Assembly: GCA_000432515.1 (NCBI GenBank)
Contig: HF996028.1
Coordinates: 78,640-122,481 of the forward strand
Length of the DNA stretch: 43,842 nucleotides
Reading direction: 5' to 3'
Origin: Bacteroides sp. CAG:545
Lineage (GTDB): Bacteria > Bacteroidota > Bacteroidia > Bacteroidales > UBA932
Shown here in pieces: positions 32,025 to 40,403 of the stretch (position 1 is the first letter of the stretch; each line of letters begins with the position of its first letter). A model generated the notes under the pieces. That model did not search any database. It was not told the DNA's origin and saw only the letters and a program-made list of their open reading frames with translations. A program made the translations under genes and the position numbers.

Positions 32025-34031
32025 TTATTTCAGACAGCATGAGCCGCAGATGTCACCGCCGTGGGTGCTCCAAGTATTGGCTCTTTCACCGCCTACATAT
32101 TTGCCGTAGAATGCTCCGTTGTCCCCGGTATTTCCTACGAATGCAGAATAGAAGACGCCGTTCAGATAGTTGTTTCCACCCATCTGCTTCTGCTGGTTGG
32201 ATGAACCGTAAGTCCATGATTCCTTGACTGTTCCGTCAGCATTGAAGATGTACGACACATTTCCTGTCTGACCTGAGGTGATGTAGAGATGGTTCTCTGT
32301 ATCCACGCAAGGGTGAGAGTAGTTGAACGCATTGACAACCTTGCCGGCAGCATCTGTGTGCTGGTATTTCCATACAACCCTGGTAAGGTCTTTGTCGAGG
32401 CAATAGACACAGTTGTCTTTTCCTGCCACATAGACATTTCCGTTAGGTGCAACTACAGGCTCATAGAGGTTGTTGTCTGCCACAGACAGCGATTCTACCA
32501 ATATGGCCCTGGTCTCCAGATCGAATGAGCACATCGCTGTTTTTGCAGGGAGATAGACTGTTCTCTTGTCATTTCCGACAGCGAAACCTGTGATGTCGGT
32601 CATGCATGGGAATTTGAGAGACGTAATGACTGTGCCGTCTGCGGTGTTGTAGAATGTTACCGTTCCGTTTACTGCTCCGGCAATGAGCTCATTACCATTG
32701 ACAAGAAGACCTGCGGCAGCAGATCCGAGTGCAGCTGACCATTTTTTAGCGCCGCTTGCAGCATCGAGGGCGAAGATATTGCCTGCCCCATCGCCGATGA
32801 ACACCACGCTTCCGTCTTTGTTTACGGCAGGAGCCGCACTCTTCATTGAACCGGCTCCGTCAAATTTCCATTTGAGATCACCCTTTGCATTCACGCAGTA
32901 GAACTGGCCGTTGGCTGTGGTTCCGAAATAGATATCGCCTGTTACAGGATTGACAGTCAGCATGTTATAACTTCCAGCTACGGATGACGGCTTATATACC
33001 CAGGCAAGTTCTCCTGTCTCTACATTAAATGCATACAGGCAGGTCGTCTTGTTGAAGGTTATGTTATAGACCGTCTTTCCGTCAGGCGAGAATACAGGGC
33101 AAGAGCCTTTGAATCCGTTATAGTTGGCTCCGACACATTCCCAGTCGATGTAATTTACGACATAGTCACGGATCTGCAATTCGATAGTCCAGCTCTTGTC
33201 CTTGTCTCCGAGATGGATGGTGAGGATTACCTGCTGGGTGCCTGATGAAGGGATACCGTATGAAACTTCGGTTCCTGTCAATATCTTTCCGTCAGGGAAT
33301 GTCCATCTGATATTTGTAGCGGAAGGATATCCTTCTGTATTGAACGTGAACTTGACAGGCTGGTTCACTGCTGCTGTTGTCCTGTCGAGGAAGTAAGGGA
33401 CAGCGAGTGCAGGCATCGCTTTCGCAACTGCCGGCTCTGATGGGCCTTTAGCATAGTTGGCCACAAGAGAGAATGTGTAGATCACGTCATTTTCGAGTTC
33501 ATCTATGGTGTAACTCTCCTTGTCGGCTTCGATGCTGATTTCCTGGGCAGCGGTATTGTCGCTGGAGTAGGTCAATGTATATGAGGTGACGTTTGTGGAC
33601 GGCTTTGTCCATGTAAGGATCACCATGTTTGCGCTTCCTTCTGCGACGAGGTCAGAAACGGCAAATCTCGATGTGGTCGGCTTTGCCGCTGCACTTACCG
33701 CGCCTGAAATGAGGTCGCCATATACAGCCTGGACTTCAAATGTGTAGGTTTCACCATTGGTAAGTCCGGTGACCGAGTAACTCTTTTCGGAGGTCCTGAG
33801 AGATATCTTGTCTCCGTCAGTGTATGTGATGAGGTACTCTGTAGGATTCCAGCCTTCCGGCATTGACCAGGAAAGCTGTGCTTCTTCGTCACCAGGAACG
33901 GCTTTCAAGTCAGTTACCTGATGACGTGCGGCTCCTGCCTCAGGGATATTCTCATCCCAGCAGGATGTTGCTGACAGGCTGATGCCTGCGACCGCCAATA
34001 TGCTGAACAATAACTTTTTCATTGTTTTCAA
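32025..34031 (-). CDS. Surface lipoprotein with two FN3 domains, a PKD-like domain and a PQQ-like beta-propeller
   Basis: 668 residues. Lipobox TSC gives Cys24. Domains in order: FN3-1 (about 38-118, VTDLKAVPGDEEAQLSW...GLTNGETYTFEVQAVYG), FN3-2 (about 122-215, VILTWTKPSTNVTSYTLTYSS), a PKD-like region (about 225-295, QPVKFTFNTEGYPSATNIRWTFPDG), then a WD/PQQ-like propeller (about 300-668) with repeats ending GELAWVYK, GDLKWKFDG, GAKKWSAALG, RVVWKYQHTD. The C-terminus GGDICGSCCLK is cysteine-rich. It follows SusD by 12 bases, the position of surface glycan-binding proteins in polysaccharide loci, so ligand capture is the likely role. No PQQ dehydrogenase active site is evident. A second Met at residue 4 is an alternative start. 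Confidence 0.85.
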   Translation of the reverse strand: MKTMKKLLFSILAVAGISLSATSCWDENIPEAGAARHQVTDLKAVPGDEEAQLSWSMPEGWNPTEYLITYTDGDKISLRTSEKSYSVTGLTNGETYTFEVQAVYGDLISGAVSAAAKPTTSRFAVSDLVAEGSANMVILTWTKPSTNVTSYTLTYSSDNTAAQEISIEADKESYTIDELENDVIYTFSLVANYAKGPSEPAVAKAMPALAVPYFLDRTTAAVNQPVKFTFNTEGYPSATNIRWTFPDGKILTGTEVSYGIPSSGTQQVILTIHLGDKDKSWTIELQIRDYVVNYIDWECVGANYNGFKGSCPVFSPDGKTVYNITFNKTTCLYAFNVETGELAWVYKPSSVAGSYNMLTVNPVTGDIYFGTTANGQFYCVNAKGDLKWKFDGAGSMKSAAPAVNKDGSVVFIGDGAGNIFALDAASGAKKWSAALGSAAAGLLVNGNELIAGAVNGTVTFYNTADGTVITSLKFPCMTDITGFAVGNDKRTVYLPAKTAMCSFDLETRAILVESLSVADNNLYEPVVAPNGNVYVAGKDNCVYCLDKDLTRVVWKYQHTDAAGKVVNAFNYSHPCVDTENHLYITSGQTGNVSYIFNADGTVKESWTYGSSNQQKQMGGNNYLNGVFYSAFVGNTGDNGAFYGKYVGGERANTWSTHGGDICGSCCLK

Positions 34032-34043
34032 TGTTAAAGAAGA

Positions 34044-35429
34044 TTAAAAACCAGGGTTCTGCCAAAGGATGGACTTGTCATTGACAATTTCGATCTGGTC
34101 CTGAGGTATAGGGAACAGGAGATTGTGGTCGTCCAGAGAATATCCGAGTCCCTTGAAATAATCGACTGCGAGTCCGAGACGCACGAGATCGAACCATCTC
34201 TGGCCTTCGAGAGCGAATTCACGGCCTCTCTCACTTGCAAGTTCCTGTATAAACGCCTTTTTGTCAGCGACTTCAGCTTCAGTAAGTTCTGTAAGTCCTG
34301 CACGTTTGCGTGTCTTGTTCAGATATGTGAGGGCCTCGGAGATGTTGCCCTGCTGTCCGAGAGCCTCCGCGTACATGAGGACAACGTCAGCGTATCTCAG
34401 CATAGGGAAATCATTGCCGACCTGAGTGGTGAACTGTGCGTCGTAAGTATCCATCCACTTGGTCATGGCATACAGGGAGTTGCTTATCTTCGTGTATGTG
34501 TTGATAAGGTTGAAGCGGTTGTCCTCTGCACTGTAGAGGAACTTGAACTGCTTGGTAGGATTCGTGATGTCGGCAAGTACGCCGGTGTTGGTGCTGTACC
34601 AGTAGCCATGTCCATTGTCATTGGTCTTGTTGTAATACAGTGCGAAGATGATTTCCTTGTTCATCTTGTTGGAAATGTCGAATACCTGGGCGGTAGTTGC
34701 CATAAGGCCATATCCCGTATCAGTCATGGCATCTTCAAGCACTTTCTGTGCCTCAGGATATTTGCCGAAAGTGAGATAAACCTTGGCAAGCAGTGTCTGT
34801 GCTGCAATCTTGGTTACCCTGGCAGTCTCGGCTGACCTTTTTGCCGGAAGAAGGCTGATGGCCTCGCTGAGGTCCTGGGTAAGTCTGTTGTACATGTCCT
34901 CGTCACTGCATCTTGCGATGGTCTTGGCATCAGCAGGAGAAACGACAGTGGTAGTCACAGGCACGCCGCCGAATACGCGGTAGAGGCTGAAATACCACCA
35001 TGACCTGAGGAACAATGCCTCTCCACGGTATTTGTCACCGTTGGTGAGTTTCTTGCCGTCCATGTGGACAAGCACGTCGTTGCATCTGTAAATGCCGTTG
35101 TACCAGGCGTTCCAGATGTTTTTCATGATACCGTTGTTGGACTTCTCCTGGAAATGGTCAATGTCATACCTGTCCTGGGTGGACACTGCCATTGACTCGA
35201 GATAGCACTCGTCGCTGCGGTATGCGAGTTCATTGAGGAAGAAACCCATCTGGGTCTTCATCTTATGGTAACAGGAATAGATGCCCTGGTTGAAGTCGTC
35301 GTCTGTCTTGTAGAAGTTCCCTTCAGTTATGCTGTTTGACGGATACTGCTCGAAGAAGCTGTCGCTGCAAGATGCGAGACTCAGGAGCAAGGTTCCTGTC
35401 AATGCTATTTTTATGATTTTGTTCTTCAT
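34044..35429 (-). CDS. SusD/RagB family outer-membrane nutrient-binding lipoprotein
   Basis: 461 residues. Signal and lipobox (SLASC, Cys21). The start CSDSFFEQYPSNSITEGNFYKTDDDF is the classic SusD N-terminus, followed by TPR-like helices and the C-terminal MLRYADVVLMYAEALGQQGNISEALTYLNKTRKRAGL and ERGREFALEGQRWFDLVRLG. The protein ends in NPGF. SusD acts as the lid of the SusC channel and binds substrate at the cell surface. The gene follows susC by 6 bases. Substrate unknown; the neighbours suggest a phosphodiester-containing ligand. Confidence 0.95.
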   Translation of the reverse strand: MKNKIIKIALTGTLLLSLASCSDSFFEQYPSNSITEGNFYKTDDDFNQGIYSCYHKMKTQMGFFLNELAYRSDECYLESMAVSTQDRYDIDHFQEKSNNGIMKNIWNAWYNGIYRCNDVLVHMDGKKLTNGDKYRGEALFLRSWWYFSLYRVFGGVPVTTTVVSPADAKTIARCSDEDMYNRLTQDLSEAISLLPAKRSAETARVTKIAAQTLLAKVYLTFGKYPEAQKVLEDAMTDTGYGLMATTAQVFDISNKMNKEIIFALYYNKTNDNGHGYWYSTNTGVLADITNPTKQFKFLYSAEDNRFNLINTYTKISNSLYAMTKWMDTYDAQFTTQVGNDFPMLRYADVVLMYAEALGQQGNISEALTYLNKTRKRAGLTELTEAEVADKKAFIQELASERGREFALEGQRWFDLVRLGLAVDYFKGLGYSLDDHNLLFPIPQDQIEIVNDKSILWQNPGF

Positions 35430-35435
35430 ATCCGA

Positions 35436-38400
35436 TTACAGGTTAAAGTTGATACCTATGCTGAATGTCCTTGAAAGAGGGTAAGAACAGTAGTCCTCGC
35501 CCGGTCTGAGAGCATCAGAAGACCTCTTGTTGACCTCAGGGTTGTATCCTGTGTAGTGGGTCAATGTGAACAGGTTGTTGGCCTGGATGTAAAGTCTCAT
35601 CTTGGAGATGCTTGTCCTGTGGAACCACTTGTCCGGCATGGTGTAGCCGAGAGAGATGTTCTGGAGCCTCAGGTAAGAGCCGTCTTCCAGATGGAAGGTG
35701 GAGGTACATGCTCCGTTGTTTCCGGAAGACTTGCGGGTAGCCCTGTTGAGGTTGCCGTAAGGGAATCTCTTGAGAGACTCCTTCATCATGTTGGATGATG
35801 CCTCCATGTTGAGGAGGTAACGTCTTTCGAGGTTCAGGATTTCATTGCCGTAAACACCCTGGAAATTGGCTGCGAAGTCAATGCCTCTCCAGCCGAGCTG
35901 GATACCGAATCCGTAATAGAAGTCAGGCATGTAGTTGCCCACGATGACGCGGTCTTTGTTCTTGTCCAGGATACCATCGCCGTCTGCATCCACGAAACGG
36001 AAGTCACCGACGGTGGTCGTTTCGAAATGAGGATATGAATCGAGTTCTTCCTGGTTGTGGAAGATGCCGTCCTGTACGAGAAGATAGTAGCATCCTACAG
36101 GCTGGCCGACTTTGGTGATGTAATAGCCGCCGGCATAAGAAGACTCCTTGATGATAGGGGCATCTTCATCGCCGAGGTGGAGGACCTTGTTGCGGTTCAG
36201 TGACCAGTTGGCGTTGAGGCCGAGGGAGAAGTCTCCGAAGGTCTTGTGTGAGGTCAATGTTATTTCGACACCCTTGTTCTGCATTGATCCGATGTTCATG
36301 TTGGAAGTCGTGAGACCTGAAACTGAAGATACCGGAACATCGAAAAGCATATCAGTAGTCTTGGAATAGTAGAAATCAGCATTGATTCCGAGAAGTCCGT
36401 TCCAGAGATTGGCGTCGAAACCGGCATTGACCTGAGTGTTTTTCTCCCATCCGAGCTTGCTGTTCGCGATCTGGCTAGGATAGACGGAGTTGATGACACC
36501 ATTGCCCATGTCGTTGGTGGTGGTTCCGTAGAGCGCGAGATATTCGGAGTTTCCGATCTGTGCATTACCTGTCTGACCTACACTGACGCGCAATTTCATG
36601 TCATTCAGCCACTTGGCGTTTCTCATGAAGTTTTCGTCGCTGATACGCCAGCCGATGGAAGCGGCAGGGAAGTATCCCCATCTGGTGTCAGGGGCGAATC
36701 TTGAGGAACCGTCACCTCTGATGGAAGCTGAAAGCATGTAACGTCCTTTATATGAATACTGTGCTCTGACGAGCCATGAAGCGAAGGTATAGGCGTACTT
36801 GTTATTGTAAGTGTCATCGACAGAAAGTGTCTTGCCTTTGGTGGTCCTGACTTTGTCGTCGCCTACCACGCCTGTACCCTTTATCGCTGATGTCTGGATA
36901 GTCTGTTTTTCAGCCTCATAAACGGCTACTGCATTGATGGAGTGGTCTCCGAACTTCCTGTTGAATGAAAGCTGGTTGGAGATTGTCCAGTGGAAATAAG
37001 AGTTCGCGTAGTTTGCTGCTGTAGGAGCAGATGGCGCGTCATAGTATTTAACGCCCTTCAGCGGAATGTATGAAGGTCTGTAGTAGTTCCTGATATATGA
37101 GTAGTAGTCGCCTCCCATAGTGAGCTTGTACTCAAGGCCTTTGATGAACTCGTATGAAGCATAGACGTTGCCGACCATGTTCAGTTTCTCTCTTACGTCA
37201 TCGACTTCGAGTGCAAGTGCAACAGGGTTGAGCACCTCGTTCGTCTGTGTATTCCATGAATTCTTCTTCAGGAAACCGTTCATATCCCAGTTGTAGGAAC
37301 CATCAGAATTGTAGGCAGGGAAGATAGGTGGCGCCATCAATGCTGATGCGATGATACCGTCTCCGCCATACTGTGAGTCAGTATCCACATAGTTTGTCTT
37401 GGAATAGGAAGGGGAGAAGCTTACGCCGTATTTGAGGTTGCCTTTCTTTCCGTCCAAGTTTGCGCGGATGCCGTATCTTTCGAAGTCTGAGCCGATTACA
37501 GTACCCTCACGATAGAGATAATTGGCTCCGATATAATAATTGTAATTCTTGGTCCTTGCAGAAACGCTGAGCGAATGCTTGTGTGAAAGCGCCGTGCGGA
37601 AGATCTCGTCCTGCCAGTCCGTATTTGTCAATGTTCCTGTCTTGTCTTCGAGATAGGCATTGATAAGAGGGTCGATTCTGTGATAAACCTCAGGACGGCC
37701 GGCAGACGGATCTGAGATGGATCCTGTAGGGTCGCTGAACAGATAAGAACCGTTACGTGATTCCCTGAAAATGGTTGCGAACTCGTAAGCATCGAGCATA
37801 TCGATTTTCTTGGACACATTGGAAAGGCTGAACTGGCCGTCATATGAGATTACAGGTTTCTCTCCGCCGCCACGTTTTGTGGTCACGATGATGACACCGC
37901 AAGAGCCTCTTGAACCGTAAATAGCTGCTGCTGAAGCATCTTTGAGCACTTCAAGGCTCTCAATGTCGTTTCCGTCAAGGTTTGCAAAGGCCCTCGAGTC
38001 ACAAGGGATACCGTCAATGACATAGAGCGGATCGTTTCCGGATGTCGCCGACTGGATACCTCTGACACGCACTGTCACATTGCCGTCAGGCTGGCCTCCG
38101 AGGTTAAGAACCTGGACACCAGGCATTTTGGCAGCCATCGACTCACGGAAGTCGGTCGTCGGAGTATTGGCGAAATCTTCTGCCTTGATGGATGAAACCG
38201 CTGTGGTCACGTCCCTCTTGTTCTGAACACCGTAACCGATGACCACTACGTCATCAAGTCTGATGGCTTCTTCTTCGAGGACGAAGTCAGCTTTTGTCTG
38301 ATTTGAGGTCAATGCAGCAGTTGCTGTGTTATAGCCGATAAGGGACACCTCCAGAACCGGATTCTCCCCCTTCAGCTTGAGCTCATAATTTCCGTTGATG

Positions 38401-38858
38401 TCAGTGCCCGCGCCATTCTGGGTGCCGCTTTCAATAATCATTGCTCCGATGACCGGCTGCCCTTCCTTGTCCACGACTTTACCGGTTACGACCCGCGGAC
38501 CCTGTTTGACCACCTTCTGTGCAGGTGCCTGTGAAGGGGCTTTCTTGTTCAGAATGATGGTCTGGTCCCTGAATGTGACATTGACATCAGGAAGGACCTT
38601 CTTGAGAATGGACACGATGTCCTCATTCTCTGCATTGACAGTAACTTTTCCGGAAAGGTCGATGTCGGTATCGACATATGCGAACTTGTAAGTACTTCCT
38701 GCCTCGATGGCTTTAAGAAGTTCCTTGACTGTCACGTCCTTCACATTTACCTTGACTGACTTGTTCTGTGCCGATGCGCTGAACGAAATGCAGGCTGCAA
38801 ACAGGATACAAAGACAGATTCTGGCAAATGAAAGATGATTGTTAGTAATTCCTTTCAT
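35436..38858 (-). CDS. SusC/RagA family TonB-dependent transporter with N-terminal STN signalling domain
   Basis: 1140 residues. Signal peptide 1-31 (FSASAQ), then an STN domain (about 33-108, VKVNVKDVTVKELLKAIEAGSTYKFAYVDTDIDLSGKVTV), a carboxypeptidase-regulatory-like beta domain (about 122-200, VTGKVVDKEGQPVIGAMI), a TonB-box-like stretch (LDDVVVIGYG), the plug (DPLYVIDGIPCDSRAFANLDGNDIESLEVLKDASAAAIYGSRGSCGVIIVTTKRG) and a 22-strand barrel ending SRTFSIGINFNL. The STN domain marks transporters that signal to a FecR anti-sigma factor, and fecR is 4 bases upstream. It imports the ligand bound by SusD using TonB energy. Confidence 0.96.
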   Translation of the reverse strand: MKGITNNHLSFARICLCILFAACISFSASAQNKSVKVNVKDVTVKELLKAIEAGSTYKFAYVDTDIDLSGKVTVNAENEDIVSILKKVLPDVNVTFRDQTIILNKKAPSQAPAQKVVKQGPRVVTGKVVDKEGQPVIGAMIIESGTQNGAGTDINGNYELKLKGENPVLEVSLIGYNTATAALTSNQTKADFVLEEEAIRLDDVVVIGYGVQNKRDVTTAVSSIKAEDFANTPTTDFRESMAAKMPGVQVLNLGGQPDGNVTVRVRGIQSATSGNDPLYVIDGIPCDSRAFANLDGNDIESLEVLKDASAAAIYGSRGSCGVIIVTTKRGGGEKPVISYDGQFSLSNVSKKIDMLDAYEFATIFRESRNGSYLFSDPTGSISDPSAGRPEVYHRIDPLINAYLEDKTGTLTNTDWQDEIFRTALSHKHSLSVSARTKNYNYYIGANYLYREGTVIGSDFERYGIRANLDGKKGNLKYGVSFSPSYSKTNYVDTDSQYGGDGIIASALMAPPIFPAYNSDGSYNWDMNGFLKKNSWNTQTNEVLNPVALALEVDDVREKLNMVGNVYASYEFIKGLEYKLTMGGDYYSYIRNYYRPSYIPLKGVKYYDAPSAPTAANYANSYFHWTISNQLSFNRKFGDHSINAVAVYEAEKQTIQTSAIKGTGVVGDDKVRTTKGKTLSVDDTYNNKYAYTFASWLVRAQYSYKGRYMLSASIRGDGSSRFAPDTRWGYFPAASIGWRISDENFMRNAKWLNDMKLRVSVGQTGNAQIGNSEYLALYGTTTNDMGNGVINSVYPSQIANSKLGWEKNTQVNAGFDANLWNGLLGINADFYYSKTTDMLFDVPVSSVSGLTTSNMNIGSMQNKGVEITLTSHKTFGDFSLGLNANWSLNRNKVLHLGDEDAPIIKESSYAGGYYITKVGQPVGCYYLLVQDGIFHNQEELDSYPHFETTTVGDFRFVDADGDGILDKNKDRVIVGNYMPDFYYGFGIQLGWRGIDFAANFQGVYGNEILNLERRYLLNMEASSNMMKESLKRFPYGNLNRATRKSSGNNGACTSTFHLEDGSYLRLQNISLGYTMPDKWFHRTSISKMRLYIQANNLFTLTHYTGYNPEVNKRSSDALRPGEDYCSYPLSRTFSIGINFNL

Positions 38859-38862
38859 TTAT

Positions 38863-39870
38863 TTAGTGTTTTTTATGTTTGTTTTCAATCAGTACTTCTT
38901 CCCCCTGCACTGACCACCTTACCGGCATCATAGAGGAAAGAATTTCAAGAATATCTGTCAAAGATTCATCTCTGACAGTCAATGATATACGTTTTTCTGA
39001 AAGACGGGTTTCAGTGTCGCATGTAATCTTCTGCTGATATTTATGGGAAAGATTCTCAAGAACATCCTTGAACATCACATTGTCGAAGGTAAGAGTATGC
39101 TCATACCACCTGCAGCAGTTCTTCGCATTGACCTGGGATACTTCAGTGGTTCCTCCTGTCCGGGAGAATTTCTGGTCAGGCTTGAGAATCACAAGCTCAT
39201 GACTCTGTTCATCAGATACTTGCACGGAGCCGGACCTCAATATCACTTCGGATAATTCATCTTCCGGATAAGTGCAGACGTTGAACGTGGTTCCGAGCAC
39301 TTTTACCTGCAGGTCGTCTTTCATTTTGACGATAAACGGACAAGCCTCATTTCTTGTAACCTCAAAATATGCTTCTCCTGTCAATGCAACCTGTCTGTCT
39401 TTTCTTCCGAACGATTCGTCATAACTGAGCCAACTGTCTTTGTTCAGCCAGATTTTCGTGCCGTCAGGAAGGATATACGAGCTTACATTTTCGGAGGACG
39501 CCATAAGGACAGTTTCTTTCTGGTTCCTGGTGGAAATTTCAGAAACAGAATACCCTGAAACGAAGAGGACGGCGGCTGCTGCGACTGCGAACCATTTGGT
39601 CATCTTACTGATACTGAACGGTTTCCGAGCAGATGAAGCCTTATCCTTTGCGGAAACTGCGGACATCAGATTCTCCAGGCCTGCGTTCAAGTCAAACTCC
39701 CCGGGAACCGATGACTCTGAATTCCAGTATTCCTCCAGCAGCATACGTGTCTGAGGTTCTTCTCCGTGTACACTGAGCCATTCACGGAATCTCGATTTCA
39801 ATTCCGGTGAAGCTTCAGTACCGCTGAAGAAAAAGTCAAGAATGCGTCTATAGTCCTCGCTCATCATCAT
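38863..39870 (-). CDS. FecR-type anti-sigma factor
   Basis: 335 residues. A cytoplasmic N-terminal region (about 1-85, YRRILDFFFSGTEASPELKSRFREWLS) presumed to bind the sigma factor, one membrane helix (about 92-110, FAVAAAAVLFVSGYSV), a FecR domain (about 125-220, SYILPDGTKIWLNKDSWLSYDESFGRKDRQVALTGEAYFEV...FIVKMKDDLQVKVLGTTFNV) and a C-terminal STN-like domain (DUF4974, about 255-330) that contacts the transporter. It transmits substrate binding by SusC to the ECF sigma factor, which in this window is at 29737-30264. It overlaps the BACON gene by 4 bases, which is unusual because the sigma gene normally stands there. Confidence 0.93.
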   Translation of the reverse strand: MMMSEDYRRILDFFFSGTEASPELKSRFREWLSVHGEEPQTRMLLEEYWNSESSVPGEFDLNAGLENLMSAVSAKDKASSARKPFSISKMTKWFAVAAAAVLFVSGYSVSEISTRNQKETVLMASSENVSSYILPDGTKIWLNKDSWLSYDESFGRKDRQVALTGEAYFEVTRNEACPFIVKMKDDLQVKVLGTTFNVCTYPEDELSEVILRSGSVQVSDEQSHELVILKPDQKFSRTGGTTEVSQVNAKNCCRWYEHTLTFDNVMFKDVLENLSHKYQQKITCDTETRLSEKRISLTVRDESLTDILEILSSMMPVRWSVQGEEVLIENKHKKH

Positions 39871-40232
39871 TTACCTGCTTGAACGAATGTGTAGGTCCCT
39901 GAATAAGTTCCTGCTTTGAGAGTGATGGTACCGGTTCTGTCCGCCCCTGTAGTATTCGGCTGTGTCGTAATTACGGACTCGCTGATACCTTGTCCGCCTG
40001 TTGCAGGCTCGACTGTAAACCAGTCTTCACATTCAATCGACCAGTCACAGGTTGCGAAAATCGTAATCGCATCAGTTCCGCCTCCGACAAGGGTAGCCGG
40101 TGTCGTGGCTTTCAATACAGTCTTGATGACGACTGTATCGTGAATTTCAGATTCATTCTGCTTCTGGCAGGCTGCAGCCCCGAGCAGAACGGCAGAAATC
40201 AATGAAATCGCTTTCAAGAAATTTAGTTTCAT
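39867..40232 (-). CDS. Small BACON-domain lipoprotein
   Basis: 121 residues from ATG 40232 (MKLNFLKAISLISAVLLGAAACQKQ, lipid-anchored Cys22). The longer in-frame opening upstream lacks a signal and runs through the promoter region, so I reject it. Residues ~40-119 are one BACON domain (LVGGGTDAITIFATCDWSIECEDWFTVEPATGGQG...TGADRTGTITLKAGTYSGTYTFVQAGK), with the family's CDW and C-terminal V/I-Q-A pattern. BACON domains usually accompany surface glycan-binding proteins and enzymes; a stand-alone copy ahead of fecR is unusual. It opens the nine-gene block and overlaps fecR by 4 bases. No TAnnTTTG box lies upstream on this strand, which fits expression from an ECF-dependent promoter. Confidence 0.85.
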   Translation of the reverse strand: MKLNFLKAISLISAVLLGAAACQKQNESEIHDTVVIKTVLKATTPATLVGGGTDAITIFATCDWSIECEDWFTVEPATGGQGISESVITTQPNTTGADRTGTITLKAGTYSGTYTFVQAGK

Positions 40233-40294
40233 AGTGTATATAAAAATGTTTAGATACAAGTATGACAACTGTCCGGCGCGATATGCTAAAAACG

Positions 40295-40314
40295 TTTCGC
40301 ATTTTTTTGCGAAA
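40295..40314. promoter_or_regulatory. Inverted repeat between the BACON operon and the DUF4886-like gene
   Basis: TTTCGCA (40295-40301) and TGCGAAA (40308-40314) form a perfect 7-bp palindrome with a 6-T spacer in the 171-base divergent intergenic. It is centred about 70 bases from the BACON start and 100 bases from the opposite gene. It could be a regulator site or a hairpin. A role is not shown. Confidence 0.4.
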
Positions 40315-40340
40315 TCTGCATTGACTTTCCATAAAGATTG

Positions 40341-40348
40341 TATCTTTG
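40341..40348 (+). promoter_or_regulatory. -7 promoter element of the DUF4886-like gene
   Basis: TATCTTTG, an exact TAnnTTTG, 55 bases upstream of ATG 40404. It excludes the longer frame starting at 40338. Confidence 0.55.
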
Positions 40349-40403
40349 CGGGCGTGAAATCACATTGACAACACAGATTATCCTTTATAACCAAGTCATT
40401 CTT

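Noticed and set aside
27345..40232. A conventional polysaccharide utilisation locus
   Set aside because: SusC, SusD, FecR and sigma are present but no glycoside hydrolase, lyase, or carbohydrate esterase was seen in the block; the only enzyme is a phosphodiesterase.
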